Assembly (NCBI RefSeq): GCF_024294805.1
Contig: NZ_JANCLU010000020.1
Location: 20,825 to 84,824 of the forward strand
Direction of reading: 5' to 3'
Source of the DNA: Alsobacter ponti
GTDB taxonomy: Bacteria; Pseudomonadota; Alphaproteobacteria; Rhizobiales; Beijerinckiaceae
DNA length: 64,000 nt
Below are positions 1 through 9,114 of the stretch, piece after piece (position 1 is the stretch's first letter; every line of letters starts with the position of its first letter). Both the position numbers and the translations under genes were made by a program. The notes under the pieces were generated by a model. The model did not search any database. It was given only the letters and a program-made list of their open reading frames with translations, and had not been told where the DNA came from.

Positions 1-1
1 C

Positions 2-193
2 GTGCTGCGCGACCGCCGCTCGCTGACCTTCCTGCTCGTCTGGCTGGTGATGAACGTGGCGACCGGGCTCGGCGCGTCCGAGTTGCGGCTGACCGACGCC
101 GCCATCGCCTGGCAGGCCCACATGGGCGGCTTCATCGTGGGGCTGCTGGCCTTTCCGCTGCTCGATCCGCCGCCGCTCCGGCCGGCCGCCTGA
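2..193 (+). CDS. Rhomboid family intramembrane serine protease, C-terminal end (partial)
   Basis: The gene enters from the left edge, so only the last 63 or so residues are visible. Rhomboids cleave membrane proteins inside the bilayer with a Ser-His dyad. The visible part has one hydrophobic helix (LTFLLVWLVMNVATG), then AHMGGFIVGLL, which matches the last rhomboid helix carrying the catalytic His followed by a GxxxG-like packing motif. The tail is short and Pro-rich. The Ser-bearing GxSG helix lies outside the window, so catalytic competence cannot be judged. The call rests on the AHxGG helix and is fairly secure as a family assignment. Confidence 0.75.
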   Translation: MLRDRRSLTFLLVWLVMNVATGLGASELRLTDAAIAWQAHMGGFIVGLLAFPLLDPPPLRPAA

Positions 194-352
194 GACGGAC
201 CCGCCCTCGGTTGCGGGTTCGGCGAGACTAAGGCAAGATTTTCCTCCGGGCGCCGTGCGGGGCTGCCCTCGCGACCCTCCGTCGCGGCTTCCGGCAACGA
301 GCCGGCGCGCGACGACGCGGCCGGTAGACCTGGCAGCTTCCGGAGGGTGGAA

Positions 353-781
353 ATGAAGGTTGTCCACATTCTCGACGTCAAGGGCCGCGAGGTCGCGACG
401 ATCCAGCCGCACCGTTCGATCTCCGACGCCGTCGCCGTGCTCCACGAAAAGCGCATCGGCGCGCTCGTGGTGGTCGGGGCGGACGGCAAGGTGATGGGCA
501 TTCTTTCGGAGCGCGACATCATCCGGGCGATCGCGGCGGGCGGGCACGTCCTCACCGATCCCGTGTCGCGCTACATGACCGCCAAGGTGATCACCTGCAC
601 GCCGGACACGCTGGTCGTCGACCTGATGGAGGACATGACGCGCGGGCGGTTCCGCCACATGCCGGTGATCGATCAGGACCGGCTGGCCGGCATCGTGTCG
701 ATCGGCGACGTGGTGAAGCAGCGGCTGGAGGAATTCCAGCACGAGACGCAGGCGCTGAAGGAATACATCACCACCGCCTGA
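353..781 (+). CDS. Tandem CBS-domain protein
   Basis: A 142-residue soluble protein made almost wholly of two CBS motifs (about residues 10-62 and 73-125), which together form a Bateman module that normally binds adenine nucleotides. Each motif shows the usual pattern of hydrophobic strand, GALVVV or RHMPVI, then G(I/V)(L/S)SERD or GIVSIGD. There is no attached enzyme or channel domain, so its partner is unknown. The ATG at 353 is preferred over the in-frame GTG at 347 because GGAGG at 342-346 sits six bases before the ATG and the GTG overlaps it. Stand-alone CBS proteins of this length are common in Hyphomicrobiales. The cellular role is not shown by the sequence. Confidence 0.88.
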   Translation: MKVVHILDVKGREVATIQPHRSISDAVAVLHEKRIGALVVVGADGKVMGILSERDIIRAIAAGGHVLTDPVSRYMTAKVITCTPDTLVVDLMEDMTRGRFRHMPVIDQDRLAGIVSIGDVVKQRLEEFQHETQALKEYITTA

Positions 782-806
782 CGCCGGCGGGGGCGCGCGG
801 CCCGGC

Positions 807-1853
807 TCAGGCCGGGACGGTCAGCGCTTCCATGGCCAGCGCAAGGTCTTCCGCCGCCTGGGAGAACGATTCCTCGCCGAGCCGGATGCTCTCTTCGGCG
901 CGATGGAAATCGAACAGCCCGATCTTGCCCAGTCGGGGCTTCAGGTGGACGTCCGGCGGGTCGCCGGCCATGCGGGCGCGGGCGATGCGGTCCTGCGTGA
1001 TGTTGAAGGCGTCCACCATCACCGTGGCGAGGCCCGGCCCCGTCGGGCCGCCGCGCGACAGGCGCTGGGTGAGGCTGCGCGCCGCGCCCAGCATGGGCGA
1101 GAACAGCCCCTCGGCGATGGTCTCGGCCATCTCCTCCTGCTCGGGCGCGTCGCCGTGGTCGGGGATCACCGCGCCGCGGCCGAACAGGTCGGCGTTGAGG
1201 TTGACGGCGATGACCAGCTCGGCCGAGAGGGCGCGGGTGGTGGTGACGGGGATGGGGTTGACCAGCGCGCCGTCGAACAGCCAGCGCCCGCCAAGGTGCA
1301 CGGGATCGAACACGCCCGGCAGGGCGTAGCTCGCCTGCATGGCGCGCACCAGCGAGCCGCGCGTCAGCCAGATCTCGTGGCCGGTGTGCAGCTCCGTCGC
1401 GACCGCCGCGTAGCGCATGCCGAGGTCCTCGATGGCGACGTCGCCAACGTCGCGGTCGAGCAGCTTGCGCAGCCGGTCACCGCTGATGAGGCCCGAGCCG
1501 ATGTGGAAATCGAGCAGCCAGAGCACGCGGCTCTTGGTCAATGAGCGGGCGAACGCCTCCAGCGGGTCGAGCTTGCCCGCGGCGTAGCAGCCGCCCACCA
1601 CCGCGCCGATCGAGGTGCCGACGATGACGTCCGGCTTCAGCCCCGCCTTTTCCAGCGCGCGGATCACGCCGATATGGGCCCAGCCGCGCGCCGCGCCGCC
1701 GCCCAGCGCCAGCCCTAGCCGCGGCCGCCGGGGGGCCTTCGGGGCGCGGGGCTCAGCCGCCGGCTCGGGCGTCGGCGGCGCGCCGCCGCCGGCCGCCGGT
1801 CCGGCGCCCTCGTCCCGCAGGGCGGGGCGCAATCCGAGGAACTCCTGGATCAT
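807..1853 (-). CDS. Patatin-like phospholipase family protein
   Basis: A 348-residue serine hydrolase of the patatin/RssA type, expected to deacylate lipids with a Ser-Asp dyad. After a Pro/Ala-rich N-terminal tail of about 45 residues come the oxyanion-hole loop GGGAARG (51-57), the nucleophile elbow GTSIG with Ser81, and the DGA motif with Asp194. All core residues are present, so it is probably active. The tail is absent from compact homologues and looks disordered. The gene lies downstream of hisI on the same strand with a gap of about 150 bases, in the block Fe-S scaffold (opposite strand), folE, hisI, patatin. Substrate and localisation are not evident; no signal peptide is seen. Confidence 0.9.
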   Translation of the reverse strand: MIQEFLGLRPALRDEGAGPAAGGGAPPTPEPAAEPRAPKAPRRPRLGLALGGGAARGWAHIGVIRALEKAGLKPDVIVGTSIGAVVGGCYAAGKLDPLEAFARSLTKSRVLWLLDFHIGSGLISGDRLRKLLDRDVGDVAIEDLGMRYAAVATELHTGHEIWLTRGSLVRAMQASYALPGVFDPVHLGGRWLFDGALVNPIPVTTTRALSAELVIAVNLNADLFGRGAVIPDHGDAPEQEEMAETIAEGLFSPMLGAARSLTQRLSRGGPTGPGLATVMVDAFNITQDRIARARMAGDPPDVHLKPRLGKIGLFDFHRAEESIRLGEESFSQAAEDLALAMEALTVPA

Positions 1854-2004
1854 TCCATGGTCCTGCCTGCTCGCGCAGCATAGAACACTAACCGCGCAAG
1901 ATGAACGGCGGCTGAAGCCTCGCGGCTTCCATCGCCTTTGCGGATCAACGGTCTGGCGCGGGCCTGAGTTGCCGCCCTCGTCGCGCGACGTGCGCCTTCG
2001 CGCT

Positions 2005-2424
2005 TCAGGCGGGGACGAGGCGGACCAGCCCGCCTTCGGCCGGCGCCTCGACGCGCCGGTAGAAGCAGGAGCGGCGGCCGGTGTGGCAGCACCCGCCGTC
2101 GCCGCCGACGCGCACGCGCAGCAGCAGGCAGTCCTGGTCGCAGTCGACGCGCATCTCGACCACCGTCTGCACCTGGCCGGAGGTGTCGCCCTTGCGCCAG
2201 AGCTCGCCGCGCGAGCGGGACCAGTACCAGGCCTCGCCCGTCTCCAGCGTGCGCCGCAGGGACTCCTCGTTCATGTAGGCCACCATCAGCACCTCGCCGC
2301 TGTCGGCGTCGACCGCGACGGCGGCGATGAGCCCGGCGGCGTCGAACTTCGGCGCCAGCAGGCCGCCTTCCTCGATGTCGCGCGTCGTCCCGCGCGCGGC
2401 GAAGGAGAGGGGCGTGTCGGACAT
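2005..2424 (-). CDS. hisI: Phosphoribosyl-AMP cyclohydrolase
   Basis: A 139-residue enzyme of histidine biosynthesis that opens the adenine ring of phosphoribosyl-AMP (third step), in the cytoplasm. The metal sites are complete: DCDQD at 94-98 (Mg, with Cys95 as a Zn ligand) and CCHTGRRSC at 112-120 (Zn ligands Cys113 and Cys120). It is a stand-alone HisI without a fused HisE pyrophosphatase, as is usual in alphaproteobacteria. A GGAG ribosome site precedes the ATG. It lies just downstream of folE on the same strand (gap about 75 bases) and is not in a his operon here. Confidence 0.97.
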   Translation of the reverse strand: MSDTPLSFAARGTTRDIEEGGLLAPKFDAAGLIAAVAVDADSGEVLMVAYMNEESLRRTLETGEAWYWSRSRGELWRKGDTSGQVQTVVEMRVDCDQDCLLLRVRVGGDGGCCHTGRRSCFYRRVEAPAEGGLVRLVPA

Positions 2425-2499
2425 GGCGGTCTCCGCGAGCAGGCGTCGGGCTGGAGCGCGCCGCTTAGCAGAAAAGCGCGCCGCCCGGCAAACCCCGCC

Positions 2500-3132
2500 T
2501 CAGCGCAGCCCGCGCACCAGCGTCATGAAGCGCGCCTGCTCGGCCGGGTCGTCGCGGAACACGCCGGTGAACTGGGTGGTGATCGTGGCCGAGCCCTGCT
2601 TCTGCACGCCGCGCATCGACATGCACATGTGCTCGGCCTCGACGATCAGGGCGACGCCGCGCGGCTTCAGCGCGTCGTCGACGGCGGCGACGATCTGCGA
2701 CGTCATCGTCTCCTGCGTCTGCAGGCGGCGGGCGAACACGTCGACGACGCGCGCGAGCTTCGACAGGCCGACGACGCCCTCGGCCGGGTAGTAGCCGATA
2801 TGCGCCTTGCCGAAGAACGGCACCAGATGGTGCTCGCAGTGCGAATAGAAGGGGATGTCGCGCACCACGACCATGTCGTCGTAGCCGCCGACCTCCTCGA
2901 AGACGCGGTCCAGCACGGCGGAGGCGTCCTCGCGGTAGCCCCGGTGGAACTCCTCGAAGGCCTTGACCACGCGCTTGGGCGTGTCGAGCAGGCCTTCGCG
3001 GGCGGGGTCGTCGCCGGCCCATCGGATCAGCGTACGCACGGCCGCCTCGGCCTCTTCTCGGCTGGGCCGGGCGACCGGGGCGGGGGAAAGCGCGGGAGCG
3101 GCCTTGCGCAAGGGCTTAACCACAGCGTCCAT
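2500..3132 (-). CDS. folE: GTP cyclohydrolase I
   Basis: A 210-residue type I GTP cyclohydrolase, which makes dihydroneopterin triphosphate, the first step of folate biosynthesis. Zn ligands are Cys99 and His102 in SHCEHH and Cys170 in EHMCMSMRG; the region [12 protein letters not shown] is the usual C-terminal active-site end. An in-frame ATG also exists at 3315, but the start at 3132 is chosen because GGAGG lies six bases upstream and the protein then has the normal family length. The longer form would also run across the promoter region of the divergent Fe-S scaffold gene. About 25 N-terminal residues are Ala/Pro-rich and poorly ordered. Confidence 0.97.
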   Translation of the reverse strand: MDAVVKPLRKAAPALSPAPVARPSREEAEAAVRTLIRWAGDDPAREGLLDTPKRVVKAFEEFHRGYREDASAVLDRVFEEVGGYDDMVVVRDIPFYSHCEHHLVPFFGKAHIGYYPAEGVVGLSKLARVVDVFARRLQTQETMTSQIVAAVDDALKPRGVALIVEAEHMCMSMRGVQKQGSATITTQFTGVFRDDPAEQARFMTLVRGLR

Positions 3133-3301
3133 GTGGAGCCTCCATCGGGGGGATAATGCGCTGCTTACGCCGGCGCGGCCCTGTTGGACCACGACAGCCG
3201 CGCTCGCGCCCGCTTTTTTCGCCGAAGGCCGGCGGGCTCGCATGCGGCTGGGGGCGGCGCTATATAAAGCGCGAGGCGCAACGGCGCACCCGGCGGATTC
3301 C

Positions 3302-3757
3302 ATGCTCAACGACATCTACAACAAGCGCATCCTGGAGCTCGCGGCCGACATTCCGCGGCTCGGGCGGCTGCCGCACCCCGACGCCACGGCCAAGGCGCAC
3401 TCCAAGCTGTGCGGCTCGACCGTGACGGTCGACCTCTCTATGGACGGCGACGTGGTGACGGACTTCGCCCACGACGTGAAGGCCTGCGCGCTCGGGCAGG
3501 CGTCGTCGTCGATCATGGCCAGCCACGTCGTCGGGTCGACGGCCTCCGAACTGCGCGATCTGCGCGAGACGGTGCGGCGCATGCTCAAGGAGAACGGCGC
3601 GCCGCCGACATCGGGCAAGTGGGCCGATATCGCCGTGCTGGAGCCGGTGCGCGACTTCAAGGCCCGCCACGCCTCCACCATGCTCACCTTCGACGCCGTG
3701 GTCGACGCCATCGGCCAGATCGAGGCGGCGCGGGCCGGAGCCAAGGCCGCCGTCTGA
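3302..3757 (+). CDS. NifU/IscU-type iron-sulfur cluster assembly scaffold protein
   Basis: A 151-residue scaffold-fold protein. The IscU-like fold is recognisable from [11 protein letters not shown] with Cys37 and [11 protein letters not shown] with Cys62. Classical IscU has three cluster Cys; here the third position falls in KARHAST and has no Cys, a feature I associate with this alphaproteobacterial subfamily. Whether it still assembles clusters or serves as a carrier is uncertain. It starts at the ATG at 3302; longer in-frame starts would overlap folE on the other strand. It is divergent from folE, and both share the 170-base region between them. Confidence 0.88.
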   Translation: MLNDIYNKRILELAADIPRLGRLPHPDATAKAHSKLCGSTVTVDLSMDGDVVTDFAHDVKACALGQASSSIMASHVVGSTASELRDLRETVRRMLKENGAPPTSGKWADIAVLEPVRDFKARHASTMLTFDAVVDAIGQIEAARAGAKAAV

Positions 3758-3764
3758 GCGACGA

Positions 3765-4148
3765 CTATTTCGAGCGCTGCGAGCGGATATAGGCGACGAG
3801 GTCGGCGACCTCGTTGCGGGTCAGCTGCATGTCCGGCATGCGCGGATGCGGGTTCATCAGGAAGGTCTCGAGCGGCACCGAGCTCCCGTTCCGGCCGCGC
3901 TCCGCAATGGCGGAGAAGGGCGGCACGTCGGCCTTGGCGGTCTTCTGCTCGGGCGCGACGACGTGGCACTCGGCGCACCAGCGCTGCGCGACGACCTTGC
4001 CGCGCGCGGCGCTCGGCTTCGGCGGCACGCCCCGGACGTTCTGCTCGGACGGCGGCGGCACGGGCGTCTGGGCCGGCACCTGCGCCGAGGCGTGGAGCGG
4101 CGCCAACGCGGCGAAGATGGCGGTGACGAAAAGGCCGGCCTTGCGCAT
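3765..4148 (-). CDS. Small periplasmic c-type cytochrome
   Basis: A 127-residue exported monohaem cytochrome c. The N-terminus MRKAGLFVTAIFAALAP is a signal peptide with cleavage probably after ASA (residue 22). The haem site is CAECH (Cys58, Cys61, His62), and the sixth ligand is probably Met104 or Met107 in RMPDM. The helix NEVADLVAYIRS is the typical C-terminal cytochrome helix. A Pro-rich linker separates signal and haem domain. The start at 4148 has AGAGGA eight bases upstream. It would carry electrons in the periplasm, but the partner is unknown. It sits tail to tail with the Fe-S scaffold gene, seven bases apart. Confidence 0.92.
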   Translation of the reverse strand: MRKAGLFVTAIFAALAPLHASAQVPAQTPVPPPSEQNVRGVPPKPSAARGKVVAQRWCAECHVVAPEQKTAKADVPPFSAIAERGRNGSSVPLETFLMNPHPRMPDMQLTRNEVADLVAYIRSQRSK

Positions 4149-4225
4149 CGACGGTGTCCTCTGGGGAAGCGAGTCGGGTTGGAAGGGATTGTTCCACCCG
4201 GGCGCGGCGCTGTCGACGGCGGCGA

Positions 4226-5164
4226 TCAACGCCGCCCCGCCGGCTGCGGGTCGGGCGTGTCCTTGACGAGCACCTCGATGTCACGGTCGACGCCGGATTT
4301 CACGCTGAAGTCCTGCGTGTAGACCTTGCCGCCGTTGCGGGCGATGGCGACGTACTCGCCTTCCGCCAAGGTCATCGACGGGAACGCGCCGATCGCCTCG
4401 CGAATGGTGTCGCCGCCCGGCGTCAGCACGCTGAACGCGGTGTTGGCCAGCGCCTCCGTGCCAGGCGCCGCCACCAGCTTCAGCGTCACCGTGGCGGCGC
4501 GGTGGCGCAGCGTCGCCTCCGTCACCTTGCCCGCCTCGACGCGCAAATCCGCGTTGGTGATGGCGTTGGAGTCGCCGTACTTGGACACGACCCGGTAATT
4601 GCCCTCGGGAAGGCGGATCAGCACGCCGCCCTTGATGTCCTGCACGACGACGCGGCCCTCCGGGTCGCCGCCGACCGGCACGTAGACGTTGAAGCGGAGT
4701 TGGTCGGGCGGGATCGCCTGGTCGTTGATGAAGCCGCCCAGCACGAGGCCGCCGGCGTTGATCGTCAGCGTCTCGACCAGCGGGCTCGCGCCCAGCACCA
4801 GCCGGCGCGCGGCGCTGGCGAGGCCGAACGTCGCGTGGACGAAATACACGCCCGGATCGAGCTGGAAGCTCGGCGAGGCGAGTTCGCTCGTCTGGATGAG
4901 CTGCGGCTCATCCCCGGTGTCGCGGAAGATGCGCCAGGTGATGCCGGAGCGGATGACGCCCGTCTGCCCGCCCATCACCGCCACGAGCTGAAGGTTGTGC
5001 CCCATGGGCAGCGGCACGCTCGGGGCGGCCTCGGCCGGCGGTTCCGCCGGCGCGGCGCTCGGCGGCGGCTGCGTCGGCCAAACCGGCACCTGCAGCTCCT
5101 GCGCCGTGGCGGAGCCGGCGAGGGCGACGGCGAAGGCAAAGAGCAGGGCGATGCGGCGGATCAT
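4226..5164 (-). CDS. Secreted protein of repeated beta-sandwich-like modules, function unknown
   Basis: A 312-residue exported protein that I do not recognise by name. It has a clear signal peptide (MIRRIALLFAFAVALAGSATA) and a Pro/Ala-rich linker of about 40 residues. Three similar stretches follow, each ending in a glycine-turn strand typical of prealbumin or carboxypeptidase-regulatory-like folds (LDPGVYFVHATFG, LPEGNYRVVSKYG, LAEGEYVAIARNG). The stretches are about 100 residues apart, so internal triplication is likely. There are no catalytic motifs or membrane helices after the signal. It may be a periplasmic or surface adhesion/structural protein. It is followed by the cytochrome c gene on the same strand, 77 bases away. 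Confidence 0.8.
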   Translation of the reverse strand: MIRRIALLFAFAVALAGSATAQELQVPVWPTQPPPSAAPAEPPAEAAPSVPLPMGHNLQLVAVMGGQTGVIRSGITWRIFRDTGDEPQLIQTSELASPSFQLDPGVYFVHATFGLASAARRLVLGASPLVETLTINAGGLVLGGFINDQAIPPDQLRFNVYVPVGGDPEGRVVVQDIKGGVLIRLPEGNYRVVSKYGDSNAITNADLRVEAGKVTEATLRHRAATVTLKLVAAPGTEALANTAFSVLTPGGDTIREAIGAFPSMTLAEGEYVAIARNGGKVYTQDFSVKSGVDRDIEVLVKDTPDPQPAGRR

Positions 5165-5253
5165 GCTCACGAGATGCGCCGGCGGGGCGCGTCGGTCAAC
5201 GGATTTCGGGCGGGTCCGGCGTCGTGGCCTGGGGGACGGCCCCGACGCGCGGC

Positions 5254-7704
5254 TCATTCGGTCGCCGCGTCGCCCTCTTCGCGGCGGACGAGGTCGGTGG
5301 CGGCCAGCAGCAAGTTCTCAGCCGAAAGCGGCTGGAATGTGAACTCGACGCGGTGCTCGCCCCTTCCCACCTCGACGCCCCGGAAGAGAAGGTTGGCGCG
5401 CAGCACGGGGACGGGCTTTCCGTCCACCGTCGCCGTCCAGCCCGGGTAGTAGAGGTCGTGCAGCACGAGCACGCCGGGCAGGTCGGTGCGCACCTTCAGC
5501 GACACGGAGTTGCGGCGGTAACGCAGAATGTCGACGCCGGTGTGCGCGACGTCGCCGGACGCCTCCGCCTCGGCGGGGTAGCGCTGGGAGAGGGTGTCGA
5601 AGTCCTCCGCCGCGATCAGCGCCTCGCTGTCGCGGTCGAACTCCGGCACCTCCTGGTTGTCCAGCGCGTCGTCCAGCTCCACCGGCTTGACGCGGGTGGC
5701 GACGTAGGCGCGCGGCGCGGCGGGCGCCAGGCGGTAGATATAGAGGGTGGGGGAGGCGTGCAGCAGCGTCGCGTTGCGCACGCGCGGGAAGTGGCGCGGC
5801 AGCTTCTCCACCGGCCGGTCGAGCACGAGGTATTCCAGGCCGAGCAGCGAGGCGAGGTCGCAGCGATAGCCCCGGAACGTGCCGGGGAACTGGCGAAGCC
5901 CCAGCTCCACCGCGTTCTCGCCGGAGCCCACGGCGCGCTCGTACTCGGCGATGCGCAGGGCGTTGTAGCCCACCGTGTCCTCGATGCCGAGCACCATGGA
6001 GGCGTTCTGCCAGGCGCCGCCGAGGCCGAGGATCTCGACGCGCGGGCGCTCGCCGCGCGCATGCCGTTCGTCCAGCTCGCGCTTCAGCGTGGTCAGGCCG
6101 GCGAAGTCGCTCGGGCTCAGCTGCTCGTAGACGGAATAGCGCGAGGCCGGCTCGGCGTTGAGGGAAGAGGCGGCGTTGCGCCACACCAGCTCGGCGCCGG
6201 TCGCGGCGACGAGCAGCGCCGCCGCCACGGCGCGGCCGCGCGGGCTGACGCGGCTCGCCACCACGCTGAGGCCGACCAGCGCGATGGCCGTGAACACCAC
6301 GAGCTGGACCGCCGCCTGCTGGGCATGGCCGACCCGCCAGGAGAACGCCAGGCCCGCCCCGGCCAGAGCCAGCACGGCGGCGACGGCCGCGGCCGGCAGG
6401 GCGCGGCGCAGCCAGGGCCGCGCCGTCGCCAATGCCGCGCCGCCGTCCGCCACGTAGCGGTGGACGCAGTAGCCGGCGCACCAGGCCAGCGCGATGTTGA
6501 TGTGGAACGTCGCGTCGGCGGGGCGGCGATAGAGGTCGATGCCGGGCACGTGGTCGAACAGCAGCTCGAACACCGGCGTGTAGCGGCCGAGCGCGTAGAC
6601 GAGCGCGGCGAGCCCCAGCCCGAGTGGGAACCGCAACTCGCGCGCCAGCAGCCGGCCGCGCGCCACGCCCTGCCACAGCAGCATGACGAGGGGGATGGTG
6701 CCGGCGAACAGGTAATTGACGGCCCGGTCGGTGTAGGTGCCCTCGGGAACCGTGTCCCACATCGGGCCCCAGTAGTCGTAGGTCCAGTTCAGGGAGCCGA
6801 ACACGTTGGGGGCGAGCAGCGTCGCGAGGCTCGACGGCGGCATGGAGTTCATCGCCGCCACGCCATAGGCGAATTGCGGCCGGTTCGACTCCATCAGGAA
6901 CTGCATGGTGAGCAGCGCCGGCACGGCGAGCAGGGCCACCATCCCGACGCCCATGACGGTGAGGAGCGGCAGGCGGCCGGCGAGCCAGCGCCACGGCCGG
7001 GGCTGGTCGAGCGCCTGCGACAGCACCGCCCAGACGATGGCCATGCAGCACAGGAACGCGACCTGGTCGCGGCCCACCGCCATCAGCGCGGCCAGCAGAG
7101 AGAACAGCAGTCCGAAGCGAAAGGAGCGGCGCTCCAGCGCGATCTCCAGGAACAGCAGGGCCGGCAGGAAGAACGAATAGCTGAAAATCATGCCCGTGTG
7201 CTGCAGCCGCGCCGCCGCCGAGCCGCCCAGCACGATCACCATCGCGGCGATGACCGCGCCGGCGGGCCGCCAGCCGCGCCGCGCGAACAGCGCCAGCATG
7301 GCGAAGGCCGGCAGCAGCAAATGGGCGAACACCACGAGGTCGAACAGCTCCATGGAGGGCGCCGGGTCGAGCCAGGCGAACAGCACCATGGTGGGGGTGA
7401 AGAGCAGCGACTGCGGATCGGCCACCGTCGGATGGCCGCTGAAATGGTAGGGGTTCCAGAGCGGCCATTCCCCCTGCGCCAGGGACGAGGCCAGGTAGCG
7501 CAGCATCGGGTAGAAGTGGTTCTTGGAATCCCACGGCACCACCGCCCCGGCCTGCCGCCAGGCCAGCGCCGCGCAGGCCCAGAACACGAGGACGGCGAGC
7601 GCGGCCAGCGCCCATTCGCGGCGCGTCCACGCGGCGCGGAGGGCAGGAGAGGCGGGCGGGGTCCCCGGCGTCGAAGCCGGATCGTCGGGGGAGGGCTGGC
7701 TCAT
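5254..7704 (-). CDS. YfhO-family polytopic membrane protein
   Basis: An 816-residue membrane protein of the YfhO type, related to GT-C glycosyltransferases that use polyprenyl-linked sugars. The N-terminal half has about a dozen hydrophobic helices. The first periplasmic loop carries PWDSKNHFYPMLRYLA and WPLWNPYHFSGHP, matching the acidic first-loop motif of the family. The C-terminal domain of about 250 residues is soluble and ends in the family signature (YYPGWTATVDGKPVPVLRAN). Bacillus YfhO is implicated in lipoteichoic acid glycosylation; the Gram-negative role is unknown. The ATG at 7704 is chosen because upstream in-frame sequence overlaps the divergent nitroreductase gene and is not protein-like. 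Confidence 0.88.
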   Translation of the reverse strand: MSQPSPDDPASTPGTPPASPALRAAWTRREWALAALAVLVFWACAALAWRQAGAVVPWDSKNHFYPMLRYLASSLAQGEWPLWNPYHFSGHPTVADPQSLLFTPTMVLFAWLDPAPSMELFDLVVFAHLLLPAFAMLALFARRGWRPAGAVIAAMVIVLGGSAAARLQHTGMIFSYSFFLPALLFLEIALERRSFRFGLLFSLLAALMAVGRDQVAFLCCMAIVWAVLSQALDQPRPWRWLAGRLPLLTVMGVGMVALLAVPALLTMQFLMESNRPQFAYGVAAMNSMPPSSLATLLAPNVFGSLNWTYDYWGPMWDTVPEGTYTDRAVNYLFAGTIPLVMLLWQGVARGRLLARELRFPLGLGLAALVYALGRYTPVFELLFDHVPGIDLYRRPADATFHINIALAWCAGYCVHRYVADGGAALATARPWLRRALPAAAVAAVLALAGAGLAFSWRVGHAQQAAVQLVVFTAIALVGLSVVASRVSPRGRAVAAALLVAATGAELVWRNAASSLNAEPASRYSVYEQLSPSDFAGLTTLKRELDERHARGERPRVEILGLGGAWQNASMVLGIEDTVGYNALRIAEYERAVGSGENAVELGLRQFPGTFRGYRCDLASLLGLEYLVLDRPVEKLPRHFPRVRNATLLHASPTLYIYRLAPAAPRAYVATRVKPVELDDALDNQEVPEFDRDSEALIAAEDFDTLSQRYPAEAEASGDVAHTGVDILRYRRNSVSLKVRTDLPGVLVLHDLYYPGWTATVDGKPVPVLRANLLFRGVEVGRGEHRVEFTFQPLSAENLLLAATDLVRREEGDAATE

Positions 7705-7911
7705 CGTGGGTGGTGTCGCGGCTCCGCTGCGGCCAGCCCGCCGTTCCCGTGTCCCACTCTGTCGGTCGCGGCCCGCTTGACGCGGACCCCGGCGCGGCCT
7801 AGCTCGAACGGACCCGTTCCCGGCTCTGGTAGGTTCGGCTTGTGACAAACCCCGCCTGAATGGCGGATGAATGCCGGACCGCCCCGGATCGCCCCACCTC
7901 ACGGACCCGGA

Positions 7912-8478
7912 ATGACCGACACCCTGACCCTGCTGAAGACCCGCCGCTCGGTGCCGCCGATCGCCATGACCGGCCCGGCGCCGACCCCCGCGGAGCTCGA
8001 CGCCATTCTCTCCGTCGCCGCCCGCGTGCCGGACCACGGCAAGCTCGCCCCCTGGCGCTTCATCGTGATCGAGGGCGACGCGCGGCTGAAGCTGGGCGAC
8101 GCCATCGCCGAGATCTTCGTCCAGGACAACCCGGACGCCGGTCCCGACCGGATCGAGGTGGAGCGCAAGCGGCTCGCCCTCGCGCCGCTCGTCGTCGCGG
8201 TGGTGTCCACGGCGGCCCCGCACGTCAAGATTCCGATGTGGGAGCAGGAGATGTCGGCCGGCGCGGCCTGCATGAACTTCGTGATCGCCGCCAACGCGCT
8301 CGGCTTCGCGACCTCGTGGCTGACCGGCTGGATGGCCTATGACCGGCGCTTCCTGGACCGGCTTGGCCTCGCCGGGCACGAGCGGCTCGCCGGCCTCATC
8401 CATGTCGGGCGCGGCAAGCCGCCCGAGGACCGCGTGCGGCCCGTGCTGGCCGACATCGTGACGCGCTGGAGCGCCTGA
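7912..8478 (+). CDS. Nitroreductase family protein
   Basis: A 188-residue FMN-dependent oxidoreductase of the small YdjA-like nitroreductase group. The N-terminal TRRSVPP supplies FMN phosphate contacts, APWRF follows the first helix, and GFATSWLTGW and HVGRGK are typical of the C-terminal half. The ATG at 7912 fits the family start; an upstream ATG at 7867 would add 15 Pro-rich residues. The natural substrate is unknown; in vitro such enzymes reduce nitroaromatics or quinones. Its stop overlaps the next gene's ATG (TGATG), so the two are translationally coupled. Confidence 0.92.
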   Translation: MTDTLTLLKTRRSVPPIAMTGPAPTPAELDAILSVAARVPDHGKLAPWRFIVIEGDARLKLGDAIAEIFVQDNPDAGPDRIEVERKRLALAPLVVAVVSTAAPHVKIPMWEQEMSAGAACMNFVIAANALGFATSWLTGWMAYDRRFLDRLGLAGHERLAGLIHVGRGKPPEDRVRPVLADIVTRWSA

Positions 8479-9080
8479 TGTTCTACGAAACGGCGAAGGG
8501 CTCCGGCCTGCCCCACGACCCGATGAAGGCCATCGTCGCGCCGCGGCCGATCGGCTGGATCAGCGCGATGGGCCGGGACGGCAGCGTGAACCTCTCGCCC
8601 TATTCGTTCTTCAACGCCTTCTCGACCCGGCCCACCATCGTCGGCTTCGGCAGCGACGGCCGCAAGGACGCGGTGAGCCTCATCGCCGAGACGGGCGAGT
8701 TCGTCTGCAACCTCGCGACCTGGAACTTTCGCGAGGCGATGAACCAGACCTCCGCGCCGCTGCCGCGCGGGGAGAGCGAGTTCGGCTTCGCCGGGCTGGA
8801 GGCGGAGCCCTCGACCATGGTGAAGCCGCCGCGCGTCAAGGGCGTCGCGGCGGCGCTGGAGTGCCGGCTGGTCGAGATCAAGCAGCTCGCCGATTCCACC
8901 GGCGCCATGCTCGACAACTGGCTGGTGCTGGGCCACGTCGTCGGCATCTACATCGACGACGCGATGATCCGCGACGGCCGGTTCGACACGGCCGCCGCGC
9001 GGCCGATCGCCCGCTGCGGCTATTTCGACTACGCCGTCGTCGACGAGCTGTTCCAGATGCGCCGCCCGCCGGGCGGCTGA
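8478..9080 (+). CDS. Flavin reductase family / FMN-binding split-barrel protein
   Basis: A 200-residue protein of the flavin reductase-like (DIM6/NTAB) family. Motifs seen are IVAPRPIGWISAMG, NLSPYSFFNAFSTRP (flavin phosphate and isoalloxazine contacts) and FVCNLA, in the expected order. It may reduce free FMN/FAD with NAD(P)H, or bind FMN as an electron carrier. Its ATG overlaps the stop of the nitroreductase gene by one base, and GGAG lies just upstream within that gene, so the pair forms a small flavoenzyme operon. It ends tail to tail with thrS, 34 bases apart. Confidence 0.92.
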   Translation: MFYETAKGSGLPHDPMKAIVAPRPIGWISAMGRDGSVNLSPYSFFNAFSTRPTIVGFGSDGRKDAVSLIAETGEFVCNLATWNFREAMNQTSAPLPRGESEFGFAGLEAEPSTMVKPPRVKGVAAALECRLVEIKQLADSTGAMLDNWLVLGHVVGIYIDDAMIRDGRFDTAAARPIARCGYFDYAVVDELFQMRRPPGG

Positions 9081-9114
9081 GCGGCGGCCGCGCCGTGGCG
9101 GCCGCCGGCCCGGG

